NCBI RefSeq assembly: GCF_003402415.2
Contig: NZ_AP036014.1
Span: forward strand, 1,860,001-1,924,000
Reading direction: 5' to 3'
Length of the DNA: 64,000 bases
Source of the DNA: Cupidesulfovibrio sp000226255
Lineage (GTDB): Bacteria; Desulfobacterota; Desulfovibrionia; Desulfovibrionales; Desulfovibrionaceae
The notes below the pieces were generated by a model that was not told where the DNA came from, did no database searches, and was given only the letters and a program-made list of their open reading frames with translations. Below are positions 1 to 7,776 of this stretch, one piece after another; the stretch's first letter is position 1, and every line of letters starts with the position of its first letter. Both the position numbers and the translations under genes were made by a program.

Positions 1-636
1 GGGCGAGGTGGCCACGAACAGCTCCGCCTCCAGCGCGCCACCATCGGCCACCGGCGGCCAGAAGATGCCGTGCACGGCCGATACGGGCAGCAGCAGCGCG
101 AGGTCTTCGCGCACCTTGCCCAGGATGTCGGCCGGGTCCAGGCTTTCCGTGGCCCGGGTAAGAAAGGTGACCAGGAACGACAGGGTGTCGTTCTTGCGGG
201 CCAGCATTTCCCGTTCGAGAAAAATCTCGCGCGTCATGCGCAGGATGTCGTGGTAGAGGTTGCGCGTTTCCACGGCGCGGCGCAGCACGTCCAGCACGCG
301 GGCCCGGGTGAGCGGCGGCTTGATGACGTCGGTGAAGCTGCTGTCCAGCGCCCGTTCTATCTCGTCGCGCGAGTAGCCGGGCTCCAGCACCAGCACGCGC
401 GGGACAAGGTCGAGGTGCTGCGACTTGCCTTCGCGCTGGCTGGCGATGGCGTTCCACGCTTCGGACGTGAGCCAGAACAGGCACGGGTCGTCGCGCTCCA
501 TTTCAAGGGCCGACGGCGCGTGTCCCGGAGGCAGGGCGATGATGCGGTAGTCGCTGCCCGCGTGCGCGGCCAGCAACCCCGCCGCGGCCTCTGAAAGGCC
601 CATGGTCCACATGGTGTGCTGTTGTGTCTTCTTCAT
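1..636 (-). CDS. Signal-transduction protein, receiver-like plus GAF-like region, partial (3' end outside window)
   Basis: The reading frame opens with ATG at 636, preceded on the minus strand by a GGGGAGA-type ribosome binding site, and runs off the window start after 212 residues. The first about 125 residues look like a degenerate receiver-type alpha/beta domain: a buried strand (VPRVLVLEPG) is followed by a helix and a conserved-looking FTDVIKPPLT turn, as in the lysine-proline end of receivers. No phospho-acceptor Asp is obvious. A charged linker helix (residues about 130-160) then leads into a region resembling the start of a GAF domain (DLALLLPVSAVHGIFW). A histidine-kinase or GGDEF output may lie beyond the edge and cannot be judged. 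It is divergent from the glycosyltransferase pair. The family is not firmly recognised. Confidence 0.6.
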   Translation of the reverse strand, partial: MKKTQQHTMWTMGLSEAAAGLLAAHAGSDYRIIALPPGHAPSALEMERDDPCLFWLTSEAWNAIASQREGKSQHLDLVPRVLVLEPGYSRDEIERALDSSFTDVIKPPLTRARVLDVLRRAVETRNLYHDILRMTREIFLEREMLARKNDTLSFLVTFLTRATESLDPADILGKVREDLALLLPVSAVHGIFWPPVADGGALEAELFVATSP

Positions 637-976
637 GGTCCGGTCTCCCCCCCCAGGGGTGTGCGGCATACGGTCGGTGTCCGTCTGTGTCGGCGTTTCG
701 GGCTCCCCTGTTGCGAAACGCCGGGCAGGCGTCGAAAGCACGACGCTTGCACGCGGAACAAGCAAGAAGTGGTCCATGTGGCCTTTGGCGCGGTGTGGAT
801 GCACCGCAACACGGCGCGACGGCAAGGTTTGCCGCCTGCCCGGCGTAAGCGGGATGCGGCGGGAGAGCGCAGGGTGGATGCGCAAGGGCACGAGGGGCGC
901 GCCTGCCGCGCGGGGCGGCGTGCCCGATGTTTCCGGTTGGTTTGACAGCCTCGACAAGTTGTGTCTTTGCTGCACC
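637..976. other. Divergent intergenic region with possible promoter and hairpin
   Basis: These 340 bases separate the divergent sensor and glycosyltransferase genes, and no convincing gene lies in them. A 10-bp perfect stem (CGGCGTTTCG at 691-700 with its complement at 714-723) has a 13-nt loop and no T tract. A consensus -35 hexamer TTGACA sits at 942-947, but the matching -10 position (965-970) is poor. If this promoter is real, the transcript would begin almost at the chosen glycosyltransferase start, making it nearly leaderless or favouring a later start at 1034. Confidence 0.35.
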
Positions 977-2827
977 ATGAGCACCAAGCGCGCCTGGGGC
1001 ACCCTGCACCCCTTTCTTGAAACCGGCGACATCATGGGACGGCCCGTGGCCAATGCGGGCTTTCTGCGGGCGCTGCTGCGCGCCGACCCCTTTCCGGAGT
1101 ACCATTTCTTCCTGCCGGGCCACGACGTGGCCAGGGCCACGGAAGTCCGCCTGCGCGAGGAGTTTCCCTCCATCGTCTCGCGCAACGGATTCAGGGTGAC
1201 CACCCGCAACGAACTGGCGTGGATGCTGGCGCGCAAGCCCTACCACTGCTTCCACCTGTCCGACAGCGTGACGGACCAGCCTCATGTGGCCCGGCTGCGC
1301 AACGCGCACGCTCCGGTGCTGTTCCCGGTCACCGGGGTCACCCATTCGCTCAGCTACGCCCGCTATCCCGCACGGTTTCTGGCGCATCTGTGGCCGGGCA
1401 CCACGGCGCGCGACGCCGTGGTGGCCACCTCCACCGCCGGGCAAACGGTGGTGCTGCGCATGTTCGAGCACCTGCGCCGCGTCTACGGGCTGGACGAGGA
1501 AACCCACCCCGCGCCGCATGTCGAGCGCATACCCCTTGGTGTGGACGCGAATTTCCTGAACGCCGCGTCCGGTGCAGCAACCGGTGCAGCAACCGGTGCT
1601 GCGTCCGGTGACGGCACGCCCCGAAAATCCGCCCTGCGCACCGGCATGCGCCAGCGGCTTGGCGTGGCCGAAGAACCGGTGCTGCTGGTTTTCGCGCGCA
1701 TCGCCCACTATTCCAAGATGGACCTGCTGCCCCTGCTGCGCGCCCTGCAGCGCACCGAGGGCCTGGGCCTGCCCCGGGGCGGCTACCTGCTGGTGGTGGC
1801 CGGGTTCGTGAAGCCCGGCGACGAAACCCCGGCGCGCATCACCGAGCTTGCCGGGCGGCTGGGCATCCGCATCCGGGTGGTTCCTTCGCCCGGCGACGCC
1901 GAGCGGGCCGCGCTGTTCGCCGCGGCGGACATCTTCGTCTCGCCGGTGGACAACATGCAGGAGACCTTTGGCCTCACCCTCGTGGAAGCCGGGGCCGCCG
2001 GGTTGCCCGCCGTCGTTTCCGACTACGACGGCTACCGCGACATCGTGGTGCACGGCGAAACCGGGTTCACCGTGCCCACGCTGGCCCCCGTGGCCACGCC
2101 CGACGTGGACATGTTGGCCCCGGTCTTCTTCGACAGCCAGTACCACCTGCTGCTGGCCCAGCAGACCGTGGTGGACGTGCCCGCACTGGCCGACGCCCTG
2201 GCCCGCCTGGCCACCGACGCGGCCCTGCGCGCCCGCATGGGGGCCGCCGCGCGGGCGCGGGTGCTGGCCGAATTCACCTGGGACGGCGTGGCGGCCCGCT
2301 GGCTGGACCTGTGGGAGGCGTTGTGGCGGCAGCCCGCGCCTGGCGGCCATGGCGGATACGTCGTATCCGGCGGCGAAGACGGCGCGCACGGCGACGTCGA
2401 TGCCGGTGCCGACGCGGAGGCCCTGCGCGAACTGCGCGAGGCCGTCCACCCGCTGCACATGCCCTACGCCGAGGTGTTCGGGGCGTATCCCTCCACGCTG
2501 CTCGACCGCGACATGGCCTTGCGCTGGACCCGCGCGGGTGAGGCCGTGTACCGCAAGCAGGAATTTCCCGTGCTGTACGCAGGCGTGGACCGGCAGGTAC
2601 CCCCGGTCCTGCTGCAACGGATGCTGTTCGCCGCGCGGCGCCCTGCACCGGCCGGGCAGCTGCTGGACATGCTGACGGGCGAGGGCTTGGCTCGCGAGGC
2701 GGCCACCTTCCTGTTGCTGTGGGCGCTGAAGCAGGACCTGCTGGAACGGGCCGGGTCCGGCTTGGGCTCGTCAAACGGGCACGTCGGGCCAAACGGGGCA
2801 AACGGACAAGACGGGACAACGCCATGA
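977..2827 (+). CDS. Family 4-type glycosyltransferase with C-terminal extension
   Basis: This 616-residue protein has a GT-B fold pattern. The second Rossmann half starts near residue 235 (LLVFARIAHYSK) and carries the GT4 donor-site signature ETFGLTLVE (E329 and E337, an E-x7-E motif) followed by GAAGLPAV and HGETGF. It should transfer a sugar from a nucleotide donor in the cytosol during polysaccharide or LPS synthesis; the acceptor is unknown. About 150 residues after the GT domain form an extra helical region that GT4 enzymes usually lack. A small Ala/Gly/Thr repeat is inserted before the C-terminal half. The start at 977 was chosen because the family-like sequence GTLHPFLETGDIMGR begins there, but its ribosome binding site is weak and 1034 is possible. 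It overlaps the next gene by ATGA, implying translational coupling. Confidence 0.8.
   Translation: MSTKRAWGTLHPFLETGDIMGRPVANAGFLRALLRADPFPEYHFFLPGHDVARATEVRLREEFPSIVSRNGFRVTTRNELAWMLARKPYHCFHLSDSVTDQPHVARLRNAHAPVLFPVTGVTHSLSYARYPARFLAHLWPGTTARDAVVATSTAGQTVVLRMFEHLRRVYGLDEETHPAPHVERIPLGVDANFLNAASGAATGAATGAASGDGTPRKSALRTGMRQRLGVAEEPVLLVFARIAHYSKMDLLPLLRALQRTEGLGLPRGGYLLVVAGFVKPGDETPARITELAGRLGIRIRVVPSPGDAERAALFAAADIFVSPVDNMQETFGLTLVEAGAAGLPAVVSDYDGYRDIVVHGETGFTVPTLAPVATPDVDMLAPVFFDSQYHLLLAQQTVVDVPALADALARLATDAALRARMGAAARARVLAEFTWDGVAARWLDLWEALWRQPAPGGHGGYVVSGGEDGAHGDVDAGADAEALRELREAVHPLHMPYAEVFGAYPSTLLDRDMALRWTRAGEAVYRKQEFPVLYAGVDRQVPPVLLQRMLFAARRPAPAGQLLDMLTGEGLAREAATFLLLWALKQDLLERAGSGLGSSNGHVGPNGANGQDGTTP
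1569..1604 (+). repeat. Three tandem 12-bp units inside the glycosyltransferase gene
   Basis: Two exact copies of CCGGTGCAGCAA are followed by a third, diverged copy (CCGGTGCTGCGT). They encode an Ala-Ser/Thr-Gly-Ala low-complexity loop between the two Rossmann halves. The 12-bp period preserves the frame, so slippage would only lengthen or shorten the loop. Confidence 0.85.
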
Positions 2828-3972
2828 CCACCCCCCCGGCCGCGCTGCACTTCCATACCCTGCTTTCCGACCGGGGCGGGGCCACGCGCGTGGCCCGCAT
2901 GCTGGCGCGCGGCCTTGTCCGGCGTGGGGTGGTGGTGCACCATACCTGCGAAATCCTGGACTGCGACGCCTGCAACGACGCTGGCGGCGACGACGCTGGC
3001 GGAGGGTGCGCGCAGGGGGTCGTCCCCGCCGCCGGGGTGGGCGGCTGCCTGCTGCCCGGCATGCCCCTGCACCTGCATTCCACGCTGGACTGGACGGCCT
3101 GCCTGCACTCCGTCGCGGCAGCGGGGCAGGGCGGCCAGCCTGTGCCGCTCATCGTCACCGTGCATGACTGCTCACTGCTCGCGGGCGGGTGTGTGTATCC
3201 CATCGATTGCGACGGCTGGGGCACGGGCTGCCCCACGCCGTGCCCGCGCGGCTACCCCGGCGCTGCCTCGTTGCAGGACAGCCGGGCGCGGGCCCTTGTG
3301 GCCGCCGCCCCGCTGCTGGTCAGCCCCTCGGGCTGGCTGGCGCGCATGGTGCGCGCCCGGTTTCCGGATATGCCGTGCGTCGTGGTCCCCAACGGGGTGG
3401 AGGCGGCGGGCGGCCCCCCGCCGCATGAGGCCCGCGCCGCGCTGGGCATAGCGCCCGACGCGCGGGTGGCCATCTTCGTGGCGCACGGCGGCGAGCAGGC
3501 CATGCTCAAGGGCGGGCACCGCTGGTTGGCCCTGTGGAACGAGGTGAAGCGCGCCGTGCCCGCCGCGGTGGGGCTGATGGTGGGCGGCGACGTGACCGAG
3601 CGCGACGGCGACCTGCTGCGCTGGCCCTACGTGGGCCGCGCCATGCTGGACACCCTGCTGGCTGCGGCGGACGTGTTCGTCTATCCCACGCTGGCCGACA
3701 ACCATGCGCTGGTGGTGCTGGAGGCTATGGCGGCCGGGGTGCCGGTGTGTTCGTTCCGCGTGGGCGGGCTGCCGGAACAGGTGGAGGACGGCGTGACCGG
3801 TGCCCTGGCCGACGAAGGCGATTGGGGCGGCCTGGCCGCTTCGGTGGCTGGGCTTCTGGAACGCCCTCGGCTGGCCCGCACCCTGGGCAGGGCAGGGCAG
3901 GAGGCGTGGCGCGCCCGTTTCACCGTGGACAGGATGGTGGAAGACTACCTGAAGGTTTACGCCCGGCTGTAG
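2824..3972 (+). CDS. Family 4 glycosyltransferase (WcaC-like)
   Basis: This 382-residue protein starts at the ATG overlapping the upstream stop codon. A Cys-rich segment around residues 115-140 (HDCSLLAGGCVYPIDCDGW then GCPTPCP) matches the H-D-x-W/S-x-x-T/A-G-x-C pattern followed by D-C and G-C-x-x-C-P of one GT4 subgroup that includes colanic-acid WcaC-like enzymes. The C-terminal donor site is DNHALVVLEAMAAGVPV, where the first acidic residue of the E-x7-E motif is Asp rather than Glu. A cytosolic sugar transfer in envelope or capsular polysaccharide synthesis is likely, together with the preceding enzyme. The gene ends convergently, overlapping the last 16 bp of the lipase-like gene. Substrates cannot be read from the sequence. 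Confidence 0.82.
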   Translation: MTTPPAALHFHTLLSDRGGATRVARMLARGLVRRGVVVHHTCEILDCDACNDAGGDDAGGGCAQGVVPAAGVGGCLLPGMPLHLHSTLDWTACLHSVAAAGQGGQPVPLIVTVHDCSLLAGGCVYPIDCDGWGTGCPTPCPRGYPGAASLQDSRARALVAAAPLLVSPSGWLARMVRARFPDMPCVVVPNGVEAAGGPPPHEARAALGIAPDARVAIFVAHGGEQAMLKGGHRWLALWNEVKRAVPAAVGLMVGGDVTERDGDLLRWPYVGRAMLDTLLAAADVFVYPTLADNHALVVLEAMAAGVPVCSFRVGGLPEQVEDGVTGALADEGDWGGLAASVAGLLERPRLARTLGRAGQEAWRARFTVDRMVEDYLKVYARL

Positions 3973-4961
3973 TCGGCATCTTGCCGGACGCGGGCGCGTT
4001 CCGTCTCGTCGGCGTCCCGGCCCCCTTCCGCATTCCTGCCACATGCCGCAGCGCCTGGCGCCTCTGGCGCGTCTGGCGTATCGGGGATGGTCGCCGTGCA
4101 TTCCCGCTCGGCATGGGCGCGGCCGTGCGCCAGTTCGCGCAGCGCATCAATGGCGAGCCGGGCCGTGTTGCGGTCCCAGAGCATCCAGATGTGGCTCACG
4201 GCCGGGGACGTGCGCAGGGTCCAGCCGGGCGTGGTCACGTGCAGCCCTTCCTGCGGCACCACCATGTTGTCGATGGGTGAGTACAGGGCCACGCAGCCCA
4301 CTTCGGCCGGGGCCTCGCAGGCTTCCAGGTTGCGGATCAGCGCGCCCCGGAAGGTCAGGCTGCGCGCCAGGCTGCCCGCGCCCAGCCGGGCCAGGCTGCT
4401 GCCCTGGTGCGGCGTGCCCAGGGTTACCGCCCCGCTCACCAGTTGCTGGTTGGCGGCGTCGGCCAGCCAGCCCCGGATGAGCAGCCCGCCCAGGCTGTGC
4501 CCCATGAGCAGGGGCTTTTCGCCGGGGTGCGCGGCCACCAGGTCGCGCACCGCCTCGTCCAGTTCGTCCACCAGCAGCCCGAAATCGGTACGCCAACTGG
4601 AATAGCCGTGGCAGTACACCCGCGTGAACCCGGCCGCGCGCAGCCAGCGGCGGTACAGGGTCCATGCCGTGACGTTGTGGTACAGGCCGTGGACCAACAA
4701 GACAGGAGGCGTGACGGGCGATTGATCCGGCGCGGGCGGGCAGGGAAACGGACGGGGGCGGCAGCGCCGCCGAAACCAGGGGGCCAGCGGGTAGAACGCC
4801 AGGGCCAGCAACACCCCGGCCACGCTGTAGGCCACGCCCCGCAACACCAGCGAGGCGGGGGGCGTGGGGGCGGCGTCGCGGCGGGCGGCGCGGAAGAACA
4901 GCAGGTAGCTGACCGCGGCCACCGCAAGGGCGATGCACAGCGGCGCAAGCAGGTAGGACAT
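3957..4961 (-). CDS. Membrane-anchored alpha/beta hydrolase (lipase/PGAP1-like)
   Basis: The protein has 334 residues. Two hydrophobic helices at the N-terminus (about residues 1-22 and 38-60) should anchor it in the inner membrane, with the hydrolase domain following. The domain begins with LLVHGLYHNVTAW, an oxyanion-type HG motif, and has the nucleophile elbow GHSLGG with Ser156. SPIDNMVVP and HIWMLWD near the C-terminus are candidate Asp and His positions. This resembles triacylglycerol lipase or PGAP1-like esterases; the substrate is unknown. The start at 4961 (MSYLLAPL) was chosen because it begins directly with the first membrane helix and has GAGG upstream; an in-frame start 87 bases earlier lacks support. 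The C-terminal about 50 residues are charged and Ala-rich with no recognisable domain. Confidence 0.75.
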   Translation of the reverse strand: MSYLLAPLCIALAVAAVSYLLFFRAARRDAAPTPPASLVLRGVAYSVAGVLLALAFYPLAPWFRRRCRPRPFPCPPAPDQSPVTPPVLLVHGLYHNVTAWTLYRRWLRAAGFTRVYCHGYSSWRTDFGLLVDELDEAVRDLVAAHPGEKPLLMGHSLGGLLIRGWLADAANQQLVSGAVTLGTPHQGSSLARLGAGSLARSLTFRGALIRNLEACEAPAEVGCVALYSPIDNMVVPQEGLHVTTPGWTLRTSPAVSHIWMLWDRNTARLAIDALRELAHGRAHAERECTATIPDTPDAPEAPGAAACGRNAEGGRDADETERARVRQDADYSRA

Positions 4962-5026
4962 GCACGGGCCTCTTCGGGCGGAATGCGGCGCGGGGGGGCA
5001 TGCGCCCGCCGCCGCGCCGGGTTGTC

Positions 5027-5055
5027 TTGACGCGGTGAGAGTAGCCAATTACTGT
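5027..5055 (+). promoter_or_regulatory. Candidate sigma-70 promoter for the secreted hypothetical gene
   Basis: TTGACG at 5027-5032 (5 of 6 to consensus) lies 17 bases before TACTGT at 5050-5055 (3 of 6). The surrounding bases (CCAATTACTGTTTACG) are A/T-rich against a very GC-rich background. It would give a leader of about 175 nt before the start at 5239. Confidence 0.4.
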
Positions 5056-5238
5056 TTACGGAACAAGCACCGCCGGGCAACGCCGTTCGCGTCGTGCCCG
5101 AGCCGTTGCGGCAGCAGGAAGTCCTGCCAGCCGCATGGCTTCGTCCCATCCCCGTTTCGCGGCGCATCTTCCGGGCCAGCCCGCCCTGCGCCGCCCACCC
5201 ATGCCGACATCCCACCCGTCACGAGGTTTTCCCGTCCC

Positions 5239-6480
5239 ATGTCGATGTCTTTTCTTCCGTCTTTTTCTGTCGCAGCCCGTTCCGCCGCCAGCCGCGCGGT
5301 TTCCCTGGCCGTGGCCGTGGCCGCGGTTGCCTGCTTCCTGACCCTTGCGCCCTTGTCGGCGCTGGCGTCGGACGACAACCCCGACAAGTCCAGTGAAAAG
5401 GGCAACCTTCCGGAGCCCCTGGAGGGCGCCATCTCCATGTTGCTCGCCGCCGTGGGCGACCGCAACGCGGCCTTCGGCAAGGGCATCGACCCCGCCGAAC
5501 TGCGCACCCTGCTCGACTTCGCCATGCAGCCCGCCGCCGCCACCGAAAAGGCCCTGCCCGCCAAGCGCGACCCCGGCTACGGCATCTTCTACCGCAGCCA
5601 GATCGGCGCGCCGCTGGATAAGCTGCTGCGTTACTGCTACGACCCGGCCATTCCGCAGGAAGCGGTGTTTCCCGCGTCCATTCGCAGCAGCCGCTGGCAG
5701 CCGGGCAGCGACATCGTGAAGAACGGCGTGCGGCTGTGGGAGCGCGTTCCGGACCAGGGGCTTGCCGATGCCCCGCTGGTGCTGCACGGCGCGGAGCGCG
5801 AGGAAATCACCCCCGACACCTTCAGCGGCTGCTACTACGCCTACACCCTGAACCGCCTGCTGGTGCTCATGCGCCACGAAGGCCGGGCGGTGCTGGTTTC
5901 CGTGTCGCGGCAGGCAGAGCCTTCCACCGTGGGCCGCAAGGGCGCCATCGTGGGCAAGGACGCCGACTGGGAATACGTCTATTCCGGCGTGCCCGGCGCG
6001 ACCACGCGCGGCATCAGCTGGATGGACACCTACATGTACGATTCCGCCACCATCACCGTGTTCTTCGAGGATCAGCCCGGCTCCAAGACCACCGGCTACG
6101 CGCTGTTCAAGTGGGTGAAGGCCGGGTGGGCCAACCTGAACGTGGTGCAGCGCAAACACATCCGCTCCGGGGCGGAGCGCTTTCTGTCCGGCTTCCGGCA
6201 GGTGCTGGAATCGGACCGGCTGCCCCCGGCCGAAGCCATTGCCGCGCGCACCGGCGAGTTCGACCGCATGAACGAGGACGCCCTGCGCACCGCGCTGGCG
6301 GACTACAGCGTGCGGCTGGCCGTGGTGGCCAAGGAGGATTCCGTCCTCTCCCGCGACGATTTCTGGAAGATCATCAAGGACGGTGCCTACGCCAACCATC
6401 TCAGCCGCGAGGAACTGGTCAGCGCGCTGCTCAAGAACTTCATGAAGGAACGGCTGGGCAAGCCCGCGCTGGGCTCGTAG
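5239..6480 (+). CDS. Secreted conserved hypothetical protein
   Basis: This 413-residue protein has a clear Sec signal peptide: basic and polar residues, a hydrophobic core VSLAVAVAAVACFLTLAPL, and a probable cleavage after SALA near residue 43. The mature part is soluble and rich in aromatic residues (YGIFYRSQIG, SGCYYAYTLNR, WEYVYSGVPG, GISWMDTYMYDSA), which suggests a folded periplasmic domain. It lacks lipobox, haem-binding CXXCH or metal motifs. I do not recognise the family. The start gives the complete signal peptide. It is a monocistronic candidate, flanked by its own possible promoter and a downstream hairpin. Confidence 0.72.
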   Translation: MSMSFLPSFSVAARSAASRAVSLAVAVAAVACFLTLAPLSALASDDNPDKSSEKGNLPEPLEGAISMLLAAVGDRNAAFGKGIDPAELRTLLDFAMQPAAATEKALPAKRDPGYGIFYRSQIGAPLDKLLRYCYDPAIPQEAVFPASIRSSRWQPGSDIVKNGVRLWERVPDQGLADAPLVLHGAEREEITPDTFSGCYYAYTLNRLLVLMRHEGRAVLVSVSRQAEPSTVGRKGAIVGKDADWEYVYSGVPGATTRGISWMDTYMYDSATITVFFEDQPGSKTTGYALFKWVKAGWANLNVVQRKHIRSGAERFLSGFRQVLESDRLPPAEAIAARTGEFDRMNEDALRTALADYSVRLAVVAKEDSVLSRDDFWKIIKDGAYANHLSREELVSALLKNFMKERLGKPALGS

Positions 6481-6521
6481 CCGGGCCCGTTCTCCACGCC
6501 ATCAACGCCCTTGGCGGCAAC

Positions 6522-6559
6522 GGCAACGCGCGGCGCAACGTCGCGCGTTGCCTCGTTTC
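6522..6559 (+). terminator. Hairpin, probable terminator of the secreted hypothetical gene
   Basis: A perfect 11-bp stem (GGCAACGCGCG at 6522-6532 with its complement at 6542-6552) has a 9-nt loop, followed by TCGTTTCC. The T tract is short, so terminator strength is uncertain. It lies 41 bases after the stop. Confidence 0.5.
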
Positions 6560-6649
6560 CGGCGAGCGGCTATAGTGCGCCCAGCGTGCGGCGCGGCCAT
6601 CGCATCCCCGCGCGCGCATCGTTTTCCGTACCCCAACAGCAGGAACCGC

Positions 6650-7681
6650 ATGTCCTCCTCAGCCAGCGATATTTCCTCCTCCCTTTCGGCATGCGCCGGG
6701 GACTCTTGCGAACCGGACGCTTCCGGACCAGACGTTTTCGGGCCAGACGTGGCCTGTCTGCTGGCGTCCACGGCTGGTGTCGTACCCGTGGACGACGCGG
6801 CCTTCGCCGCCGCCTACGAGGCCACCGGCGACGTGGACCGCGCCCGCCTGAAGACCTGCATCGCCCGGCTGCACGTGCTGTATGGCTCTGCGAGCGGCCT
6901 TGGCGCGGGCGACGTGCGCGAGGGCCGCACCGCCACGCGCTGGCGGCACGGCTTCACCAGTCTGGAACAGGCCTCTCCCTGCGCCTGGACGCTGCTGTGC
7001 GTGGATGCGTCGTGGTCCTCCGGCCCGCGCCTGCTGGCGGCATTGCTGCCCGCGCTGTTCGCGGGGGTGGGCAGCGTGGCCGTGCTGCGCGTGGGCGGTG
7101 GCGGGGCGTGGCCGCCGCAGGTGCTGGCGGCGCTGGAACTGGCCGGGCAAGAAGTGGCGGCCGATGCGGAACCCGCCGCAGTGCCCGCGTTGCTGGAGGC
7201 GCTTGCGGCTTCGGGCGGGGTAGGGGGCGCTGCGGGCCGCCTGCTGCTGCTGGGCGAGCATCCCGATCAGATGGCCGCCCTGGCCCGGGTGCAGGGGGTG
7301 CCCGTGTGGCGCGACGCACCTTCACCGACCATCGCGATTGCATCATGCGGCGATGGTATCGAGAATTCCGATTGTCCCGATGGTGCGGCCCTGCGCGCCG
7401 CACATCCCGACGCCACCTTCGTGGATGTCCCGGCCCTGCCGGAGTCCCTAGGCCGCGCCGTAGCCCCTGCGCCGCTCGTCCCCTTGTTTCCCCTGGCTCC
7501 CTTGTCCGCTGTCGCTTGCGCTCCGGCGCATGCCGGTGGCTGGCTGCCCCACACCGGGCTGGTGCTGGGTCCCGGCCATGAATGGTGCTGGATGCATCCC
7601 GGCCTGACCCCGGCCTGGTTTGCCCGGCGCTCCGTGGCCCTGCTGCCCGCGTCGCCTCCGCCCGAAGACTTGCTGCCCTGA
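6650..7681 (+). CDS. Hypothetical protein with weak histidinol-dehydrogenase-like segment
   Basis: The product is 343 residues, Ala/Pro-rich and without signal peptide or membrane helices. The middle (about residues 125-230) alternates predicted strands and helices: LLPALFAGVGSVAVLRVGG, then VLAALELAGQEVAA, then RLLLLGEHPDQMAAL. This loosely recalls the Rossmann-like part of HisD proteins, but the HisD metal-binding Gln/His and catalytic Glu-His motifs are not visible. It may be a degenerate relative or something unrelated. ATG at 6650 was chosen for the CAGGA ribosome binding site and the acidic Ser-rich N-terminus. It lies 95 bases upstream of the EF-G paralogue and could be cotranscribed with it. 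Function unknown. Confidence 0.6.
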   Translation: MSSSASDISSSLSACAGDSCEPDASGPDVFGPDVACLLASTAGVVPVDDAAFAAAYEATGDVDRARLKTCIARLHVLYGSASGLGAGDVREGRTATRWRHGFTSLEQASPCAWTLLCVDASWSSGPRLLAALLPALFAGVGSVAVLRVGGGGAWPPQVLAALELAGQEVAADAEPAAVPALLEALAASGGVGGAAGRLLLLGEHPDQMAALARVQGVPVWRDAPSPTIAIASCGDGIENSDCPDGAALRAAHPDATFVDVPALPESLGRAVAPAPLVPLFPLAPLSAVACAPAHAGGWLPHTGLVLGPGHEWCWMHPGLTPAWFARRSVALLPASPPPEDLLP

Positions 7682-7776
7682 CTGTTCCTGATCGTTTTGG
7701 GCGGCACCCGCTGTTTACCCGCCCGTACAGTTCTCCGGTTTCCCACTCCCTCGCACGCCAATCCCCGGAGCCACCC

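Noticed and set aside
503..2617. Long minus-strand open frame antisense to the glycosyltransferase gene
   Set aside because: His/Gly/Arg-rich composition typical of the antisense of GC-rich genes; no domain, no ribosome binding site; the plus strand has clear GT motifs.
6650..7681. Calling this a histidinol dehydrogenase (hisD)
   Set aside because: Only a loose Rossmann-like similarity; catalytic and zinc-binding motifs are missing and no his genes are near.
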